64,000 bases of DNA from Nephrocerus scutellatus (lineage: Eukaryota > Arthropoda > Insecta > Diptera > Pipunculidae). Where the stretch lies: contig OX352762.1 of the NCBI GenBank assembly GCA_947095585.1, forward strand, positions 112,622,930-112,686,929. The letters run 5' to 3'. This document shows positions 35,101-50,100 of this stretch, one piece after another. A model generated the notes under the pieces. It did not search any database. It was not told where the DNA came from and was given only the letters and a program-made list of their open reading frames with translations. How positions within the stretch are numbered: position 1 is the stretch's first letter; every line of letters starts with the position of its first letter. The position numbers and the translations under genes are program-made.

Positions 35101-38100
35101 GACACTGCCTTTCATTCCATTCCTCGACTCGGAGGAGAACATATCAAGCTTTTTAGAGCACAATAATTTTGCGGTGCGGAGAGAGAGAAAATATTATAAT
35201 TTTCCTATGCTAAGTTTCGCTTTATGGCTTACAAAATAAAACCAAGAAAAAGGGCAAGGAAGCAGTGATAATAAACACAACACATTCCACTTAAGTACTG
35301 GAACTGAACATATTTTCCCTTTTTATTAATTGCTTGGACAAACATAGACACAAAGCAAATAACATCCATCCCAACACAAAAACGTAGATGACCAGCCAGC
35401 TTAAACGTGAGGATGGAAATTTATCATCGCCTTGCAATGAGACGGTGATGGTATCAGGCCGACATATATTATCATACACGATGACACATCCGAACTAAAC
35501 CAACAACGCCAATAACCGTCCAAGTACCTCAGCAGGGCTGCTTCTTGGTTTTTTTATCGTGAAACAACGCTTTGAAGATTTTCTCGTATTCTTGTTAAAA
35601 TGGACACGAGTGATGGTATTTTAATTGAGGAATAAAAATGGTGGACGACGAGCACTGATGAAAAAATGAAGACGACAACACAGAACGCTGATGTTTATTC
35701 AGCACTTTTCAGGTGTCTCCATTGGCTGTCCGAAGCTCATGCTAATTTATGCAATTATTAACGAATAAAAGCGACCCTTTGAAACAAACAAAACATGGCC
35801 TCTCTTTCCGACTATTTATTATTTCAACAAAAGGTCATATTTTTAAATTGTGTTTGCGTGAAATTAAAGATTGAGAAAGAGGATTATAAATTGAATACAT
35901 ATTGGGAATCAACGAACCTTGTTAAAAGTTGTTTTGTTGTTTTTTCTTTCAGCAAAATTGACAGGAACTACATTTTTTAAATGAGCTTCCGTGTTTCTCT
36001 AGTACGTACATAATTGTATATTACATAACGAGCGAGGAAAGTGGAGTTTATCGTACGAGTTAGAAGCTTGAAACACGAGGCGGTAGCTGAGTACGGCAAT
36101 CTAACGAGCACGATTAGCACTTTTCTGCGAGTAATGTACGCTTTTTTTCATACGACCAAAACCGGGTTTTCTACTATACCAGTTATGCGCAATGCAAAAT
36201 TACTCTGGGAATGTGTGTTCGCTGTGACTGCAGTAAATAACAAAAGTATTTTATATGTTAACTCACTAGTGTGCATAACGGCTACTTTCGCGGCTAGGTT
36301 ATAATGTATGAAACAGTCACTTTCGGTTATGGGCGTGTACAAATCTTTTATACCGCTAAGCACAAAAGAAAATCTGTAAAATACGATACGATACGATAAG
36401 GAGTTGGCGTGTGTTCAAGCCACTTTCACCCTGACTTTGTGCAGATTTTGTGCTCCACACAAGATTCTTAATTCTTGTTTTTTTAGTTTTAGGGCCTCTT
36501 TTGCTCTTATGTGGTTGAAGTTCAGGAATTTCTTGAGTGTATTAGCGCCTCTATTTTTCCCAGTAGTTATTTGTGCATTTCATTGCCCAATTTTTTAACT
36601 CACTCATTATGTCTGAGTTGTTAAGCCATAAAGAGGACTTCAGCCTATGAATGGAGTCTCAGCTCTTTTCTTTCAGTGCGTGCCCCTCGTGTCCTAATAC
36701 CCAAATAAGTTGACCTTATAGTTCTTTGACAGTTTATTTAGGGCATTGTGACATTCAATGACCGCTTTTGATCGGAATCTATGTTTGTTTAGGGCTCTAA
36801 ACACGACTTGAATGTCGGGCATTATATTTATTTTGGTCGTTGTAAGCCTTCTAGCTAGAAAATTTATCTTTGCAGCATTTTTTGCGTAAAGTTCCACTTG
36901 GAATATCGTGGAGTCTTTGCATAGTGGAATGTATTTGTGGCACCTTGGTCCCACTATTGCTGCTTCTACTCCTTCAATTGTTTTTGGTCCGTCGGTGAAC
37001 CATTTTTGGGAGTCATCTCGGATCTAATTTGGGTTTGTTTTTGGTAATGATGGTTACATATTTGAGTGTAAAGCTTATTGTTATGATTGTTTGGCCACAG
37101 GTTAGTTCCTTTACGTTTTCTACCCATTTTAGCATACTCATGTGCCCTTTTTGATTTCCTTGTTTGAAGTTATATAATTTGTAAAGGGTTATAGCTTGTC
37201 AGGCTGCTTCTTTTTGTATGGCTGTTTAATTGGGTTAAAATTAACAGAACTTCTAGACCTGACGTAGGTGTAGTTCTCATTGCCCCTCTTATGCTTACAC
37301 TACACATGCTAGCCTTTGTATTTGGTTGTGGTTTGTTTTTTTTTTCTCCATCTCAAAAATTAAAAATTAAAAAACCATATAAAAATTTTATTCAAAAATT
37401 TGAATTGGCAGTTTGCTCGAGAGGACTTGGCCTTTTCAGTCTTAGAAGCGTACCATTTTAAATTCTCTATTTAAACTTCGCGTGCCCGTGGGCCGTGGCT
37501 GGCTGGTTGGCTGGCTGGTGAGATTTTCTGATAAATTTTTAACCCACTTCCCAGAGAGAATTCTGAGAAATTAAATGAAAACCGGCTACAAACGTGAAGA
37601 ATGTGGATATATTGTAAATTAGATTCCTTCGGTTTTTCAATTTTAATAAAGGGCTTAGCCCACCTTATTGCCGTGGCGCAAGTCATTCAGGGAGTATAGT
37701 CCCCAGGATTTTCCTAGCAGGTAGTTATCTTATGGTCCATAACGCTTTTGTAGCCTTTTTGGTGACCATTTTAAGATGTTTTTCCCAAGTGATAATTCCT
37801 CTTTTGCATCATATTCCTAGTGGTTTTCTTATGCTTGCCTTTAAAAATTACTGTGATGTCTTCGGCGTAACCAATTGCTTTTAGTCTTCTACTGTTGAGT
37901 TTCATCAGCAATACGTGAATCACAGTAAGGGAGAAAGTACTCCTCCCTTGGGGCATTCTTTTACTGATTAACAGTTAAGTTGACCTCCGATATAATTCTT
38001 CATTGTTAAAGAATCGTTTTTATCCATTTCGTTGATGTCGAATTTGCTCCTACTCTATTAAGTGCTCTTTCCATTGAGTCATATCCTGCATTATCGAAAG

Positions 38101-41100
38101 CCCCTTAATGTCCATGAAGGCACATAGAGCTATGTCTTTCGATTTTAATGCTTTTCTATTTCGTTAGTCACTTTATGTGGTGCCTGGTGGTGTGAATTTT
38201 TCCTTTTGGTATGCGAATCGCAGTTCATATATTGGTTCACTTTTTATGGGTCCTATTCTTAAGTAGGGATCTATCAGTTTTGCCATTTTTTAAAAGTAGG
38301 AATAATGTCAGATTGATAAGTTGGCATCATTTTGGTTGATCTGGAGGTTTATTACCTCATTTCGGTACACTTGTAAATGCAACTTTAACTTCCCTCCATT
38401 TTTTAGGAATATAATTTAGTTTTATCCTGGCTCTGAATATTTTTACTAAGTTTTCTTAAGTTTTCCTGTGCCTTTACTTAGAAGTGCTCGAAAGATGCCA
38501 TTTTGCTCTGGTGCTTTGTAGGGTTTGAATGTTTTAATTGCCCATAATTGCTAGCTTTTCATAAGCTATGATTTCTTATTCCATAACATTTCTTGTTATT
38601 GTCAATTTTAGGACTGATTTGTTTGCGTCTCTTGTTTTGTGTTCTAGTTTGGATCCAGGAAATTGAGTCTTTAATAAGAGCTCTAAGGTTTCTTGGAACG
38701 TAGAGGTAATTTTACCATTTGAGATTTTTAGAATTCCTATGTTGTCTGTGATATATAGATGATAGATAGTGCATTTTGAACTCTCGCGGTTTCCGGCACA
38801 TCTTTTAGGTTTTCACAAACAGGAGATCCAAGCTGTTCTCTTCGATTCTTAGTTTTTTGTTAGGTTTTGAGTGCTTTTTTATAACTTTCCCAAGCATTGG
38901 TATTTTTGGCTTTGTTGAAGTCATTCTAACCGCTTTTTATAGGTTTTCTAATATCGCCTCTTCTATAAAGTTAAAACATTTTTTGTTTAATTCGAAGAAA
39001 AAAAATCCAACTGAAACTGAAAACTTAAAACTTTCAACCGAATACAAACCGTAACCGAAACAAAGTAAAATTAAAATTCTTTAACCGTAACTGAAACTGG
39101 AAGGGAATTTCAGTATTTTCGGTATTTTTCGCTACCATTCCGTTTCGAAGTTGGACACTGTAAAAAATAATCGAGTTTTACAATGCAACATTCCGTGAGT
39201 AATAACTTGTCACGGAAAGCCTTAAATTCTAGGTCCGGCCTTAAATTGTAGTTCCCTTCCATTTGAGTCCAAAAATATACATGCGCAACACAAATGGTCG
39301 CGAGAAGCTAGGCCTTGGACCACAATGGTCTGTCCCGCCGACTATTATTATTATAGGCAATTTGTATGTTCAGAACAGAACATGTAGTTATAGTTCTGAG
39401 GCCCCCAAAATTCGCCTCAATTGAATTGAGGCATAAACCCCTCATACACTGCGTCTCAATCGTTTAATCCACTCTTTTTCAATGAATGGGCTTCTTAACA
39501 GCTACATTTTATGTATTGAACGCAAAGATGATATAATTTTAAGGAAAACATACAATAAAAACCTATGAAAAACAAAATTTAGGATCGGTTTCCAAAAGAA
39601 CAAAATATTTCAGAGTAAATTATGCGGTTTGCTATTTATTAGCAAAAAAAATCTAAATTAATCGAGATTATCTCTGTAAGATTAAACATATATTGTTTAA
39701 CGAAAAGGTCTGCACTAAGCAAGTTATTTAAGCGAAACCGTCTACGTACCTACAGCTTAATATAATCCAACATTAAAAAAATATTAAATTAAGAATTACA
39801 GCCGTCTTATTCGACATCATATATGAAGCGGTGCAGCCACATCCACCAACACCACCACCATCACCAGAAACAGCAAGCAAAAAAAAACAAATAAAAAATA
39901 ACCAATCCAATCGAAATGCACATTCGAGATTTTCAAATTAATGTCGAGATTTTGATGGATTTCATCCTACGCTGGCGCGTATGGGAAGGATAAAATTTCG
40001 TTAGCTTGCACTCAACTTAACGCCCAGCTAGCTTGGTCGGTTACTTTACGTCCGCGTCCCACATCTTGGTCGGCGGTCCAATCGGGTAACGTATGACCGA
40101 CTGCTTGAACAGTCGGTCAGAAGTGGGCAATATTAATGCAATGTTTTACCGTCAGTGTTGGGCTAAAGTTAAGCCTCAACCTCAACCCCAGTCAGTGCAT
40201 ACGTGTATAGTGCATATGAGCACATATGACGATGAAATAACGCGATGCACGCTTGCGCAGACACAACTATGCAAAGAAAATAATCCATCAAGAAGTCTGC
40301 GCGAATATTAAACTAAATTGCAGAACCGTTCGAAGCGACCATCAATCGTTCGGATATCGTTTCAGACAAGTTTAACGGAAGGATAAGCAATAACGTAGAT
40401 ATATGTAACAAAACATTGGCAGTACACTACAAGTTAAATTCTTAATGGAATGATGGAATAAACTTAATACCTGTACTGTATACATGCACGAGCAGCAAAT
40501 GTGTTCAATTCATTCATATTATAACAAAAAGGTAGTAAAAGCACAAGAATGCACAACTAACATATAGCCAGTAGATCTTGTCGGTTTTTATTAAAGGAAC
40601 ATAATATTTTATTTAGATAGGTATTTTTCGGGATTATGTCTGTAGCGTGCGCTGCGTCATGGCAATACATATGTTGTGGCTATTGTGTAAATAGTTAAAC
40701 ATTTCTTAATGCCAATTTTAATTAAATCCAAAGGCGCAGTGTAATTTAATTACAAAAAAAAAACGCGGCACTTTTGTTCAAAACCTGCATACGTGTGTTG
40801 TATTGATACAATTTGCCATGCGCATGCTCAACTGGCTGTGACAAAATTAGTACCTTGCAGAACATAAACTCAGCGATACATAGAGACAAGAGCGCACAAA
40901 CCATACCCTTTTCGATATTTGCATATGAATTCCTTTGAGGAACACCGCGCCAGCATGTTTTGATGCCGGGTTCTCGACTTTGTACCATATTTGAATCAGA
41001 CTACAGTCCAACCAACATTCAGCTTCAGCTCTAATACCCGACGGTATCGCACATAATGTTTGCTGATGCAACAACATTAACATTTTACCCGAGTCCTACG

Positions 41101-44100
41101 CTCTTGCGCAAGAATCCTGACATTTTATCAAATATTTCAACAATATGGGAAATCTTATGATGGCCTTTATTGTGTTAATTAAATTAATGCAGTCGCTAAT
41201 GGTGATGTGTTGTTGTTCCTTCGTTAAAGTCAGCATCGAAGAAGAGAATAATATTTGCTTTGTTTCATCCATCATCGCAGTCTGTTGTGTTGTTATTTAC
41301 ACGACAATTCTCGAAGCGCGCTGTGATTATAGTAAGTGTCCAGTGTTTTTCTTTCCCGATCGGTCACCATCGGTCTCTTTTACCCTCAGACGATCTGAAC
41401 GTTTTATTGAGTGTTGAAATTTTTTTTTTAATTTGAAATTTTCTTCTAATGACGGTTTGTAGATTCACAGTCTTGTCTTTCTTGTCATTCATTGATTACA
41501 TAAATCAGTAATGCATCGCAGGTACATTATTTTCCTCCTAATAGGTTAAATGCAGAATAGGAACAAGTAAAACCACATCTGGAACTTGGAAATAATTGAG
41601 AATATTCATCTGCTGGAATACGAGAATGCAACAACTGCACACGTCCGTCTTTTTACATAAGTAGCAAAGCAAAGTAATTATGTACCTACAATACTGCTTT
41701 GTAAGTAGTATCTAAACGTACATCTATCGTAACATACTGTTACGAAAAGTAGTTAGTAGCGTCGATAGTGGAGTTCGAATCTCAAGAGTCCATACTGCAT
41801 ACTAAAAATAGGCACTGGATAATGTTGACCTGGGAGATATGTTTATAATTTTCACGTATATTTAAAATGAAGCATTTAAACATTTATTCCAAAAAAGAAA
41901 TTTCGATTTAAGTATCATGTCACAATTTTAGATTAAGAAATTTCGAAAATGTCAAGAAAAATCTCAAAAACTTGCTAAATTAACTAAACGCCAAGCTGAT
42001 ATTCAGAATTTTAGAAGAAACGAATTTGAATTTTTAAATAAATTTCTTTATGAGGAATACATTTGGCAAGCGGAGTCTAGAATTAAGTCAATTAGTAAAT
42101 CTTTTTGGTCTTTTTTGAATTCTAAAGGAAAAAGCAAGAATTTTTCCTAATATTATGGAGTACTCGGGTGAAGTTGTTAACGACAATAATTCTATATGTT
42201 TTCTTTTTGCGATCGCAATCACCATCAGAAGACGAAAATGGAGCTGGATTGGCCACAGTTTGAGAAAGCCAGCGGACTATATTACGAAACTAGCGCTCGA
42301 CTGGAATCCACAAGGAAGCCGCCGAGTTGGCTGTCCTAGCAAGACATGGAGAAGGACAATAGAAGAGGAGCAAGATCCCAGGGGACAAAGTGGCGTCTCT
42401 TGAAACCTCAGACGATAAATCGAGTTCGTTGGCGGGCGTTTGTAGAAGCCCTATGCTCCCCCGATTAGTAAAGGAAAGAAAGAAGAAAGAATATCTTTAT
42501 GCCAGATATGATCAAAGAAATTATGATTTGAAATATAACCGAAATTGCCGCAATGAGTATAATAATAATAGCGAGTAAATTTATTTTTCTAATCTCAAGC
42601 TTTCTTTAGCTGAAGAAGCACTTTTAGACATTGATGAAAAGATACGATTCTATGCCAAGATATGTTAATTCGATTTCAGTTCCACTTTTAAAAGTCCTTA
42701 AATAAGGGACATTTTCTAGTTGAATCGGAAATTTAATTCTATTTTCTAATCCGGTCGAAAACACATCTTATCGAAAATTATAGACCTATTTGTAAATTGT
42801 CAGAGATTCTTAAGGTTTTTGAAAAACGAGTTAAAAATAGACTGTATTTCTCGTTGCAAACGAAATTATTTCCTCATTTCAAGATGGATTTATGACTTGT
42901 CGGTCTACAGTCAAAAATTTAACATGTTTTACTTCATTCTGTAGCTATGCATTGGAAAACAGCTTACAAGTCGATGTGCAGTACACGGCTTTTGATAGGG
43001 TGCATCATAATTTACGTTTAAAAAAGTTGGATAAGCTGTGTATCAAAGGCAATTTTCATAAATGGTTATCCTATTTTTTGACAAACAGATTACAACTGGG
43101 CCGAGTTGGCGAATCTTGCTCGAACGTCATCAGGAGTTCCACAAGAAAGCCATTTCTGTCCAATTTTGTTTTTACTTTTTGTAAATTCTATCACAGAAAT
43201 TTTAAATTGTCTTTTATATGCAGATGATTTAAAAATATTTAAAGAAGTAAGGACAGGCACTGATTGTTTTGCGTTTCAAAATGAAATAAAAAAACCTTTT
43301 CAATGGTAAACGAGTTATATTTAAACTTTAAAAACAGCTCACTCCATTGTTTTTTCAATATTCATTTGATGCTCAAATTTTTTCAGAGAGTTTCAATTGT
43401 TAATGATTTGGGCGTTATATTCGATGAAAGGTTGACATTTGGATCGCATATTTTGATTTTTTTTGGTTGCGTAGGCAATCTCAATAAACGGGGTTTTGAA
43501 ACGTAGTTCTAAAAATTTGAGGGAAAGGATCTCTACGCATTAAACTATTTATTTATAATCTTGGTAAGTCAAATTCTAGAGAATATTCTTGTGTAGTTTG
43601 GTTTCCGACTTGCAACTTAATAGGATCGAATGTGTTTACAAGAACTTTACTAAATACCCTTAAAGGTATTTTAATTGCTCTTGCAGTTTGCCATTTTATG
43701 ACACCCGATGTTTGTTCATTGAGACGGAAAAATTAGAAAAACGTAGAAGATCGTCTTGTATTGTTTTTGTATAATGAAAGCGCGTAGTTTTAAATTCACA
43801 AGGGAATTTTATATACACCGGTCGGCGGTCGAAGTGATACTAAATCAAAAGGCTGTAATTTCTTCATTTTTGAATATTTTTATTAAAATTCTTAGAGAAT
43901 GGTAAAACATTACAAATTTTATGGAAACACATTACTGCTCTATATAGCAATATTTGAAGCGGATGATAGCATCGAGTCGAAGGCATTGCATGCTGCACGA
44001 ACGTGGACTGTTGGTATTTTGGTCCATTCTCTACGAAGAGCTCAATGCGTCCACATTATATGTCTTTTTGTTAACACCTTAGCCTCTAAAATAGACCATA

Positions 44101-47100
44101 TGGAGAAGTCCATTGGATTCATGTTTGGTAAGTATGGATGCCACTGTTACGAAAAAATTAAATTTGGAACAAGATTTTGTAAAAATTGTTGTGTCAAACG
44201 AGCTTTATGTGATGGTGATGTGATCCTGTTAGAATGTCCAGCGGTTGTTACCAAATTTTTTGTATGCCCAAGGTAACAACGCATCTTTTAATACCTTTTT
44301 CTGGTACACTTGTTGATTCACGACATTTCCAGTTAAAGCTGCCCAAACCATCACAGAAGTCAGCGCTTGTTTGCGGAGAGCAACTCGCTTATCCAAATTA
44401 TCGTTGGACTTGCCCTCTAACCACACACAATCATTTTGTTTGTGTATGTACTGTTGAACCTTTCAAATTTTTTCATCGAAAGTCCCCAAGTTGACGTTCG
44501 TGCAGCAAGCAATGCTTCGTTAAGAGACTAGGCACTATCATCCGCGCCGAGAAGTAACGTGTTTTTCTTCGCTCATCATTAAGGTTGTATTTAGGGTTAT
44601 AGGGTCACTAATGCTCTACTGTGTAGTTTTAATATTAACACTACTAGTATTTATCTGCCAAGCATCTTCTAAGCCAAGTAAGGAAATTTGCCTATGAGTT
44701 TTTAAAGCTCTGTGTTACTTTTATTTATTATATAAGTTTTCCAATAACAACAAAATACCTATGTTTTAAGGTGAACCAGCCAATACTTGTACCAATTTGT
44801 ATGTACAACATTTTGACGAAGACTTAACTGAAAAGTATTATTGCTGCTTGCGCGTGCGGTTTTGTTAAATCGATTTATAAAAAGGCTGGTTTTACCGAAA
44901 CCGCAAACAATTTTCTTCAATTTTAACTGCCGCTTCTAATACTATGCTGACAAAAAAGTCCACAGGCAACAACGATAATTTCAAGAACGCACCGACACCA
45001 GCTCGACGGTGACGGTGGCGGCGACAACAAGTAAGCCAAAGCTGATGGTGCAAACAATGTTGTTAGCTAGTTGTTTTTACGAGTTATTTTTCAGACTATG
45101 ACGAAAATAGAGAGAAATTGAGACACTCTTTCATTCCCCTCCCAGCAACAGACCACTATATATTTAAGCTATTCAACATAAGTATAAAAGTATGAAAATC
45201 CCAAACCACCAGCACACAGCCACCACCCAACTGCTTGAGTGCCTACCACATAAATAATTTTAAATACAATTAGTTATGTAGTATACGAGTACTAGTACCT
45301 ATAGTATAATATAGCTGTCGTTCCCTGACCATCATATGTTTATGGCGCACACAGCGGTGTAGAACACACGCACGGTGTCCTACCTAAAAGTATCTGCCAA
45401 TCTAACCCATCCAATGTTGCTGTAGAATTTACCACACACAAATAAACACTACACGAAAGATGCACATTCACACATCACCAAACTTAATGGATTGTAATAC
45501 AAATATTGCAATGGCGATTATTTCGAAAATTCATTATTAGCAATTATTTAACGCGCAAGTACACTTGGTTTATTTTCCATCATAAAATTAACCACTGTTG
45601 TCAGACAGGCATTTATATTTCCGAATATGCTGCGCTAGCTGTGAAGCAATTTGTGCGAAAATAACGTAATAAACTTGTCTTCTTATCAGATATATTAAAA
45701 CTGACCAACAACAATTACAATTTTGTAGAATGCATTTGAAGAAGAGCCTTTCAATCGTTTTACTATACAGCAAAGCTAATGTCATAAAACGAGCGAAAGT
45801 CGCCAGCTATGCAGAGATGAAAAAGTATACGTACCTTATATATGCAATAAGTATTAAAGTATTAAAATATGTTTCATAAATTTTTAGCGCGTGCGTAACT
45901 CCTTTGCTGAAGACAGTTAACTTTTTTACAATAGTTAGTATAAAATAAAAGATAACCAACGAAGCTAAATTTTATTAAATGATCTGGCAGTTCTTTTAAG
46001 TGTGGTTTATTAAGCACAGACTTTGTTATATTACCGGTAATTGCTTTCTATGTTTTCGACTTTGTTCCCGATCTTGGAAAAACATTAAACACTTTTTGCA
46101 AAGCCGCTTTTAAAAATACCGTATTTTTGCAGGTATTTTATCATGCGTCGAAATATAAGCTTTATCGGCTTAAATAATTATTAAAGACTGGTTAAAATAG
46201 CCGCCCTTAGGATTATTATTATATACATACAATAGAATTGGAATGGACATAACTTTTAAAGTTAAACTAACCTTAAACTACACATTTTCAGAACATGTAC
46301 TTCACATATTGAGTGATCTTGACAATACAATTTTTTAACGAGATTCTTTATAACGGCTCTGGGGATCACTTCCAAATTTTAATAGAAAGTGTTGTAATCG
46401 GAGATACACATGTATGAAAATTTGGAATAAAATCCGGATCATTTTTAAAAGAATTATATGGGAGCACTGAGAGGTCTTAGGGCCCAATTTTAACAGAAAG
46501 TCTTGTCATCGGATATAGACATGTGTGCAAAGTTGGAATAAAATCCGGTACATTTTTAAAACAAATTATATGGGAGCACTTAGGCCATTGTCAAGCTCCC
46601 TAAAAAATGTTGTCTTGTGGAGTGCGAAAACTGGAGAGGCATTTGCGTTCTTCCTGCAGTTGCAAAGGTAATAGCCAAAGTAGTACTTGAGCGAATTAAG
46701 GAACATCTGGAAGATACACCCAATGCCTAAAAAGCACTGGATCCTCCTGTGTAGACCACATAAACACCCTGCGGATCATTATTAAACAGTGCATTGAATT
46801 CCAATCACCATTGCACCTGCTGTTTATCGATTTTAAGAAGGCGTTTGACAGTGTCAACAGAGAGTTTATCTGGCTCGCTTTTCGCAGAATAAACTAATGG
46901 CTATTATTAAAGCAACCTATGATGGCTATAAATGTCATGTGCTGCACAAAGGAATTCGAGATCCTAAGTGGGGTACGACAAGGTTGCATTCTATCGCCGA
47001 TACTTTTTTTGTTGGTGATTAGCGATGTACTTCCCGCAGCTTTATCTACTGGAAACCGAGGAATTCGTTGGACTCTTACATCTCAACTCAAACATCTGGA

Positions 47101-50100
47101 CTACGCTGACGACGTTTGTTTACTCTCACACAGGATTATGGAGCTGCACCAAATGTTGAAAGGGAGGCAAATGTTGCGGGTTTGAAGATTAATACTGCCA
47201 AAACCAAATCATCAACTGCAGCACTAACTCAGTAACTCAAAAGTTAACATTGCTGGACAGCCGGTAGAGATAGTTTCCAATATCTTGGGTGTATTGTCTC
47301 GGCCGAAGGTGGAACCGAACAGGACATTGTCAACCGAATCAGCAAAGCAAAATCAGTGTTTGGAATAATGTCCATGATATGTGAAGCAATGCGATCAGCT
47401 TAAACACCAAGCTGCGACAGTTCCGTTCAAATGTTGAATCTGTGCTTCTGTATGGGTGCAGCACTTGGAAGGTGATCGCTACTATCACAAAAAGATTACA
47501 AACGTTCGTAAATAGGTGCCTCCGGAATAGTTTAAGGGTTTTCTGGCCTAACCGTATCTCTAACGAACATCTTTACCAGAGAATAGGTCAGCGACCAATA
47601 GGCACAACCATCCAACGACGAAAGTGGCAGTGGATTGGTCATACACTCCGAAAAGGCGACAGTTCCATAGCAAACTACGCAATGCAATGGAATCCGTTAT
47701 CTCAGGATGGTAAAAGAACGGCTCGTCCGAGAAATACATGGCGCAGAACAGTTGTGGAGGAGTCACGGCAATTGGCAAAGAGTTGGAGAGAGCTGAAGCT
47801 CATTGCCAGGAAGCGCACACGATGGCGCGTAGGCGTAGTAGAGGCCCTAGGACCCACAAGGGGATACAAGACATAAGTAAGTAAGTACTTAGGCCCTGTG
47901 GCCTGATCATTTAAAATTTTTTATAGAAAGTCGGATATTGTGCAAAGTTTTAATAAAATCGGATTAATTTTTAAAAATCGGGCTGTGGGCCCGTAGGCCT
48001 AGGGATTAGCCGATTGCTGATGGGGAGGGGGTCGATATTAGTGTCGATTCCATAGTTGCAATAGTGCTGAAATGACACCCCTAGTGTTATAGGGTCGATA
48101 GGTGAGGTGACGGATAATAGTGTCTTGTCTATTCTATAGTGTCAAAGCTTATCCGTGCAACGCCGGGAACTCAACTAGTTATGAAAGAATTGAATAGTTA
48201 TGAATAACAGAAAATAATTTGGGAGTTATTTCATTATTTTTAAAAGGAACTTGTTGGACTTGTTGCACTTGTTTCAGAATAAAATAAAACCCAAATTTTG
48301 GTACTTATTTCATTTGATTTAGATTTGACTTGATTTGATTTTTTTTATTTTGATGTTATTTCCTTTTCCTTAGGAGTTAATTCGTTTTCGCATTTTGGGA
48401 GTATGTTCTTGGAACTTATTTTATAGTGCCCTTTATAGCAGCTCGTTGTTAGATTTTTTAATTTTTTCACAATGCTCTCTCTACTTCTCCTCATTTAAGC
48501 TAACTAAATACAACACAGAAATGAAACTTTGTAAAGTTACACTTGGAGAAAAGCACCAATTTAAAATTGCATAAAAATTGACATCCTTAATAAAAAATTT
48601 GTAATTTATATTCGATTACTTACTGCGTTCGCAAAGTGAATGCTGCACTCGTTATGCTTGATGGCAAATGAAGTCCTTTGATTATTTCCTGCCACAATTT
48701 CTTATTGATCACATCGACTAGACCACCGCGAGCAATAACCAAGTTGTATAATTCATACAGATCCAGTACAGATTTTGCCATTATTGGTAATCGATTTATC
48801 GGTGTACCTAATAAGTAAATAAGAAAATAAAAAACACGAAAATTATTTAACAAACGATGACAAACAGTGAAAAACTCTTTATATTTATATATGTAATTGG
48901 TATAATATTACTTATCATCTTATCACATTGTTCTTTTAAAAAAGACTCATATTTCCTTCTAAATAAAAACATTTGAATACCTAATTGTGACTTCTACACC
49001 CAATTATTTGTTCGCATTTCCATTTGTAGTCAACTTATACGTTTACATTCCCTTTCAATAGAACTTCAAAGATCTAACCTCAGAAGATAATATGTAAGCT
49101 AATGCACTTGGAAATTTTTATTTCAATATAAGTTTTGAGAAATTGAGTTTTCTGTTAAATTCATGCCACGTTTGTTGTTAGATGCAAATGCAAATATAAA
49201 TATGTAATTTAAATACAAACGAAACGAACAGACGGAAGACGACGACGAGTGTCAAAGTAAATGTCACGAATAATTTCCATCATTTTAATTTTAATTTCCA
49301 ATTTATCTTGCATTGCTTCGCACCACATTAACCTCAGGAGGACAGAGAATAAAGCGACAATAGGCAATGAGATGGAATGAGATGGAAGAACAGAAATTCA
49401 AGTACTGAAATACTTTAACACTTATAATAATAATAATAATAATAATAAGAAGAAGAAGAAAAAAGAATATAAGTATCTACTAATAAATATGCACTTCCAA
49501 GCAAGCAAGATATGTATCTAATTGTGTGTCCGCGACAACGGTAGCCGGTCTTTCACTAACAAAAGCCGCTGTGATGGGCAACCCCATTCAAAATGAGTGA
49601 TTTGAAAATGTATTTAATTTCAAAATATCACGCTGCTGATCACCGTGTTAATAATGATGGCAAATGCTGATGCAATGTGTTGTTGATCGTGTCGTTAATG
49701 ATGGTCCTTTGAGTCGCATCAGAAACAGCTCACCGCACAGCAGTAGTTTCACTATACGAGTATACGAGTGGTAGTAGTTTACCTCTGATCTCGAATTTTT
49801 TATGAGACATAAATTTTATTTTTAGTCGGGCGGGCGAAGAAATCAGCTATGGCAGGCGGCACAACAACTACAATTGCTACTGCACGTCATGCCCAGCAGT
49901 CCGTCAAACAACACTTCAGACAACCGAGGACGACGATCAGAAGACACCAATGCCGTCATCATGTCACGTTATTTTATGTCACAAAAAGCAGACGAATGAT
50001 TGAATTCATATGTAAATTAATGAATCACAGAATCCTGTGATGGTTTCTTTTGGTGTGCGAGATTTAGGTGTTTTACTAAGAAAATTATTAAATTCAATGA

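Larger units (their letters stand above)
46587..47886 (+). mobile_element. Non-LTR retrotransposon, 5' truncated, with target-site duplication
   Basis: Starts inside RT (WRGICVLPAVAKVIAKVVLE) and continues through FIDFKKAFDSVN, SGVRQGCILSPILFLLVISD and LDYADDVCLLS to a C-terminal domain (RRKWQWIGHTLRKG ... PRNTWRRTVVEE ... EALGPTRGYKT). The tail is (TAAG)n. It is flanked by the 9-bp repeat ACTTAGGCC at 46578-46586 and 47887-47895, inside a family A array. Several frameshifts and stops break the ORF. The C-terminal motif set is that of RTE-like/allied LINEs; the exact clade is uncertain. Confidence 0.87.

Noticed and set aside
35291..35479. 62-residue minus-strand ORF with a transmembrane-like segment
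   Set aside because: Intronic, no family resemblance and no conserved start context.
41145..41417. 90-residue plus-strand ORF with hydrophobic stretches
   Set aside because: Lies in a retn intron, has no family resemblance, splice context or start support.
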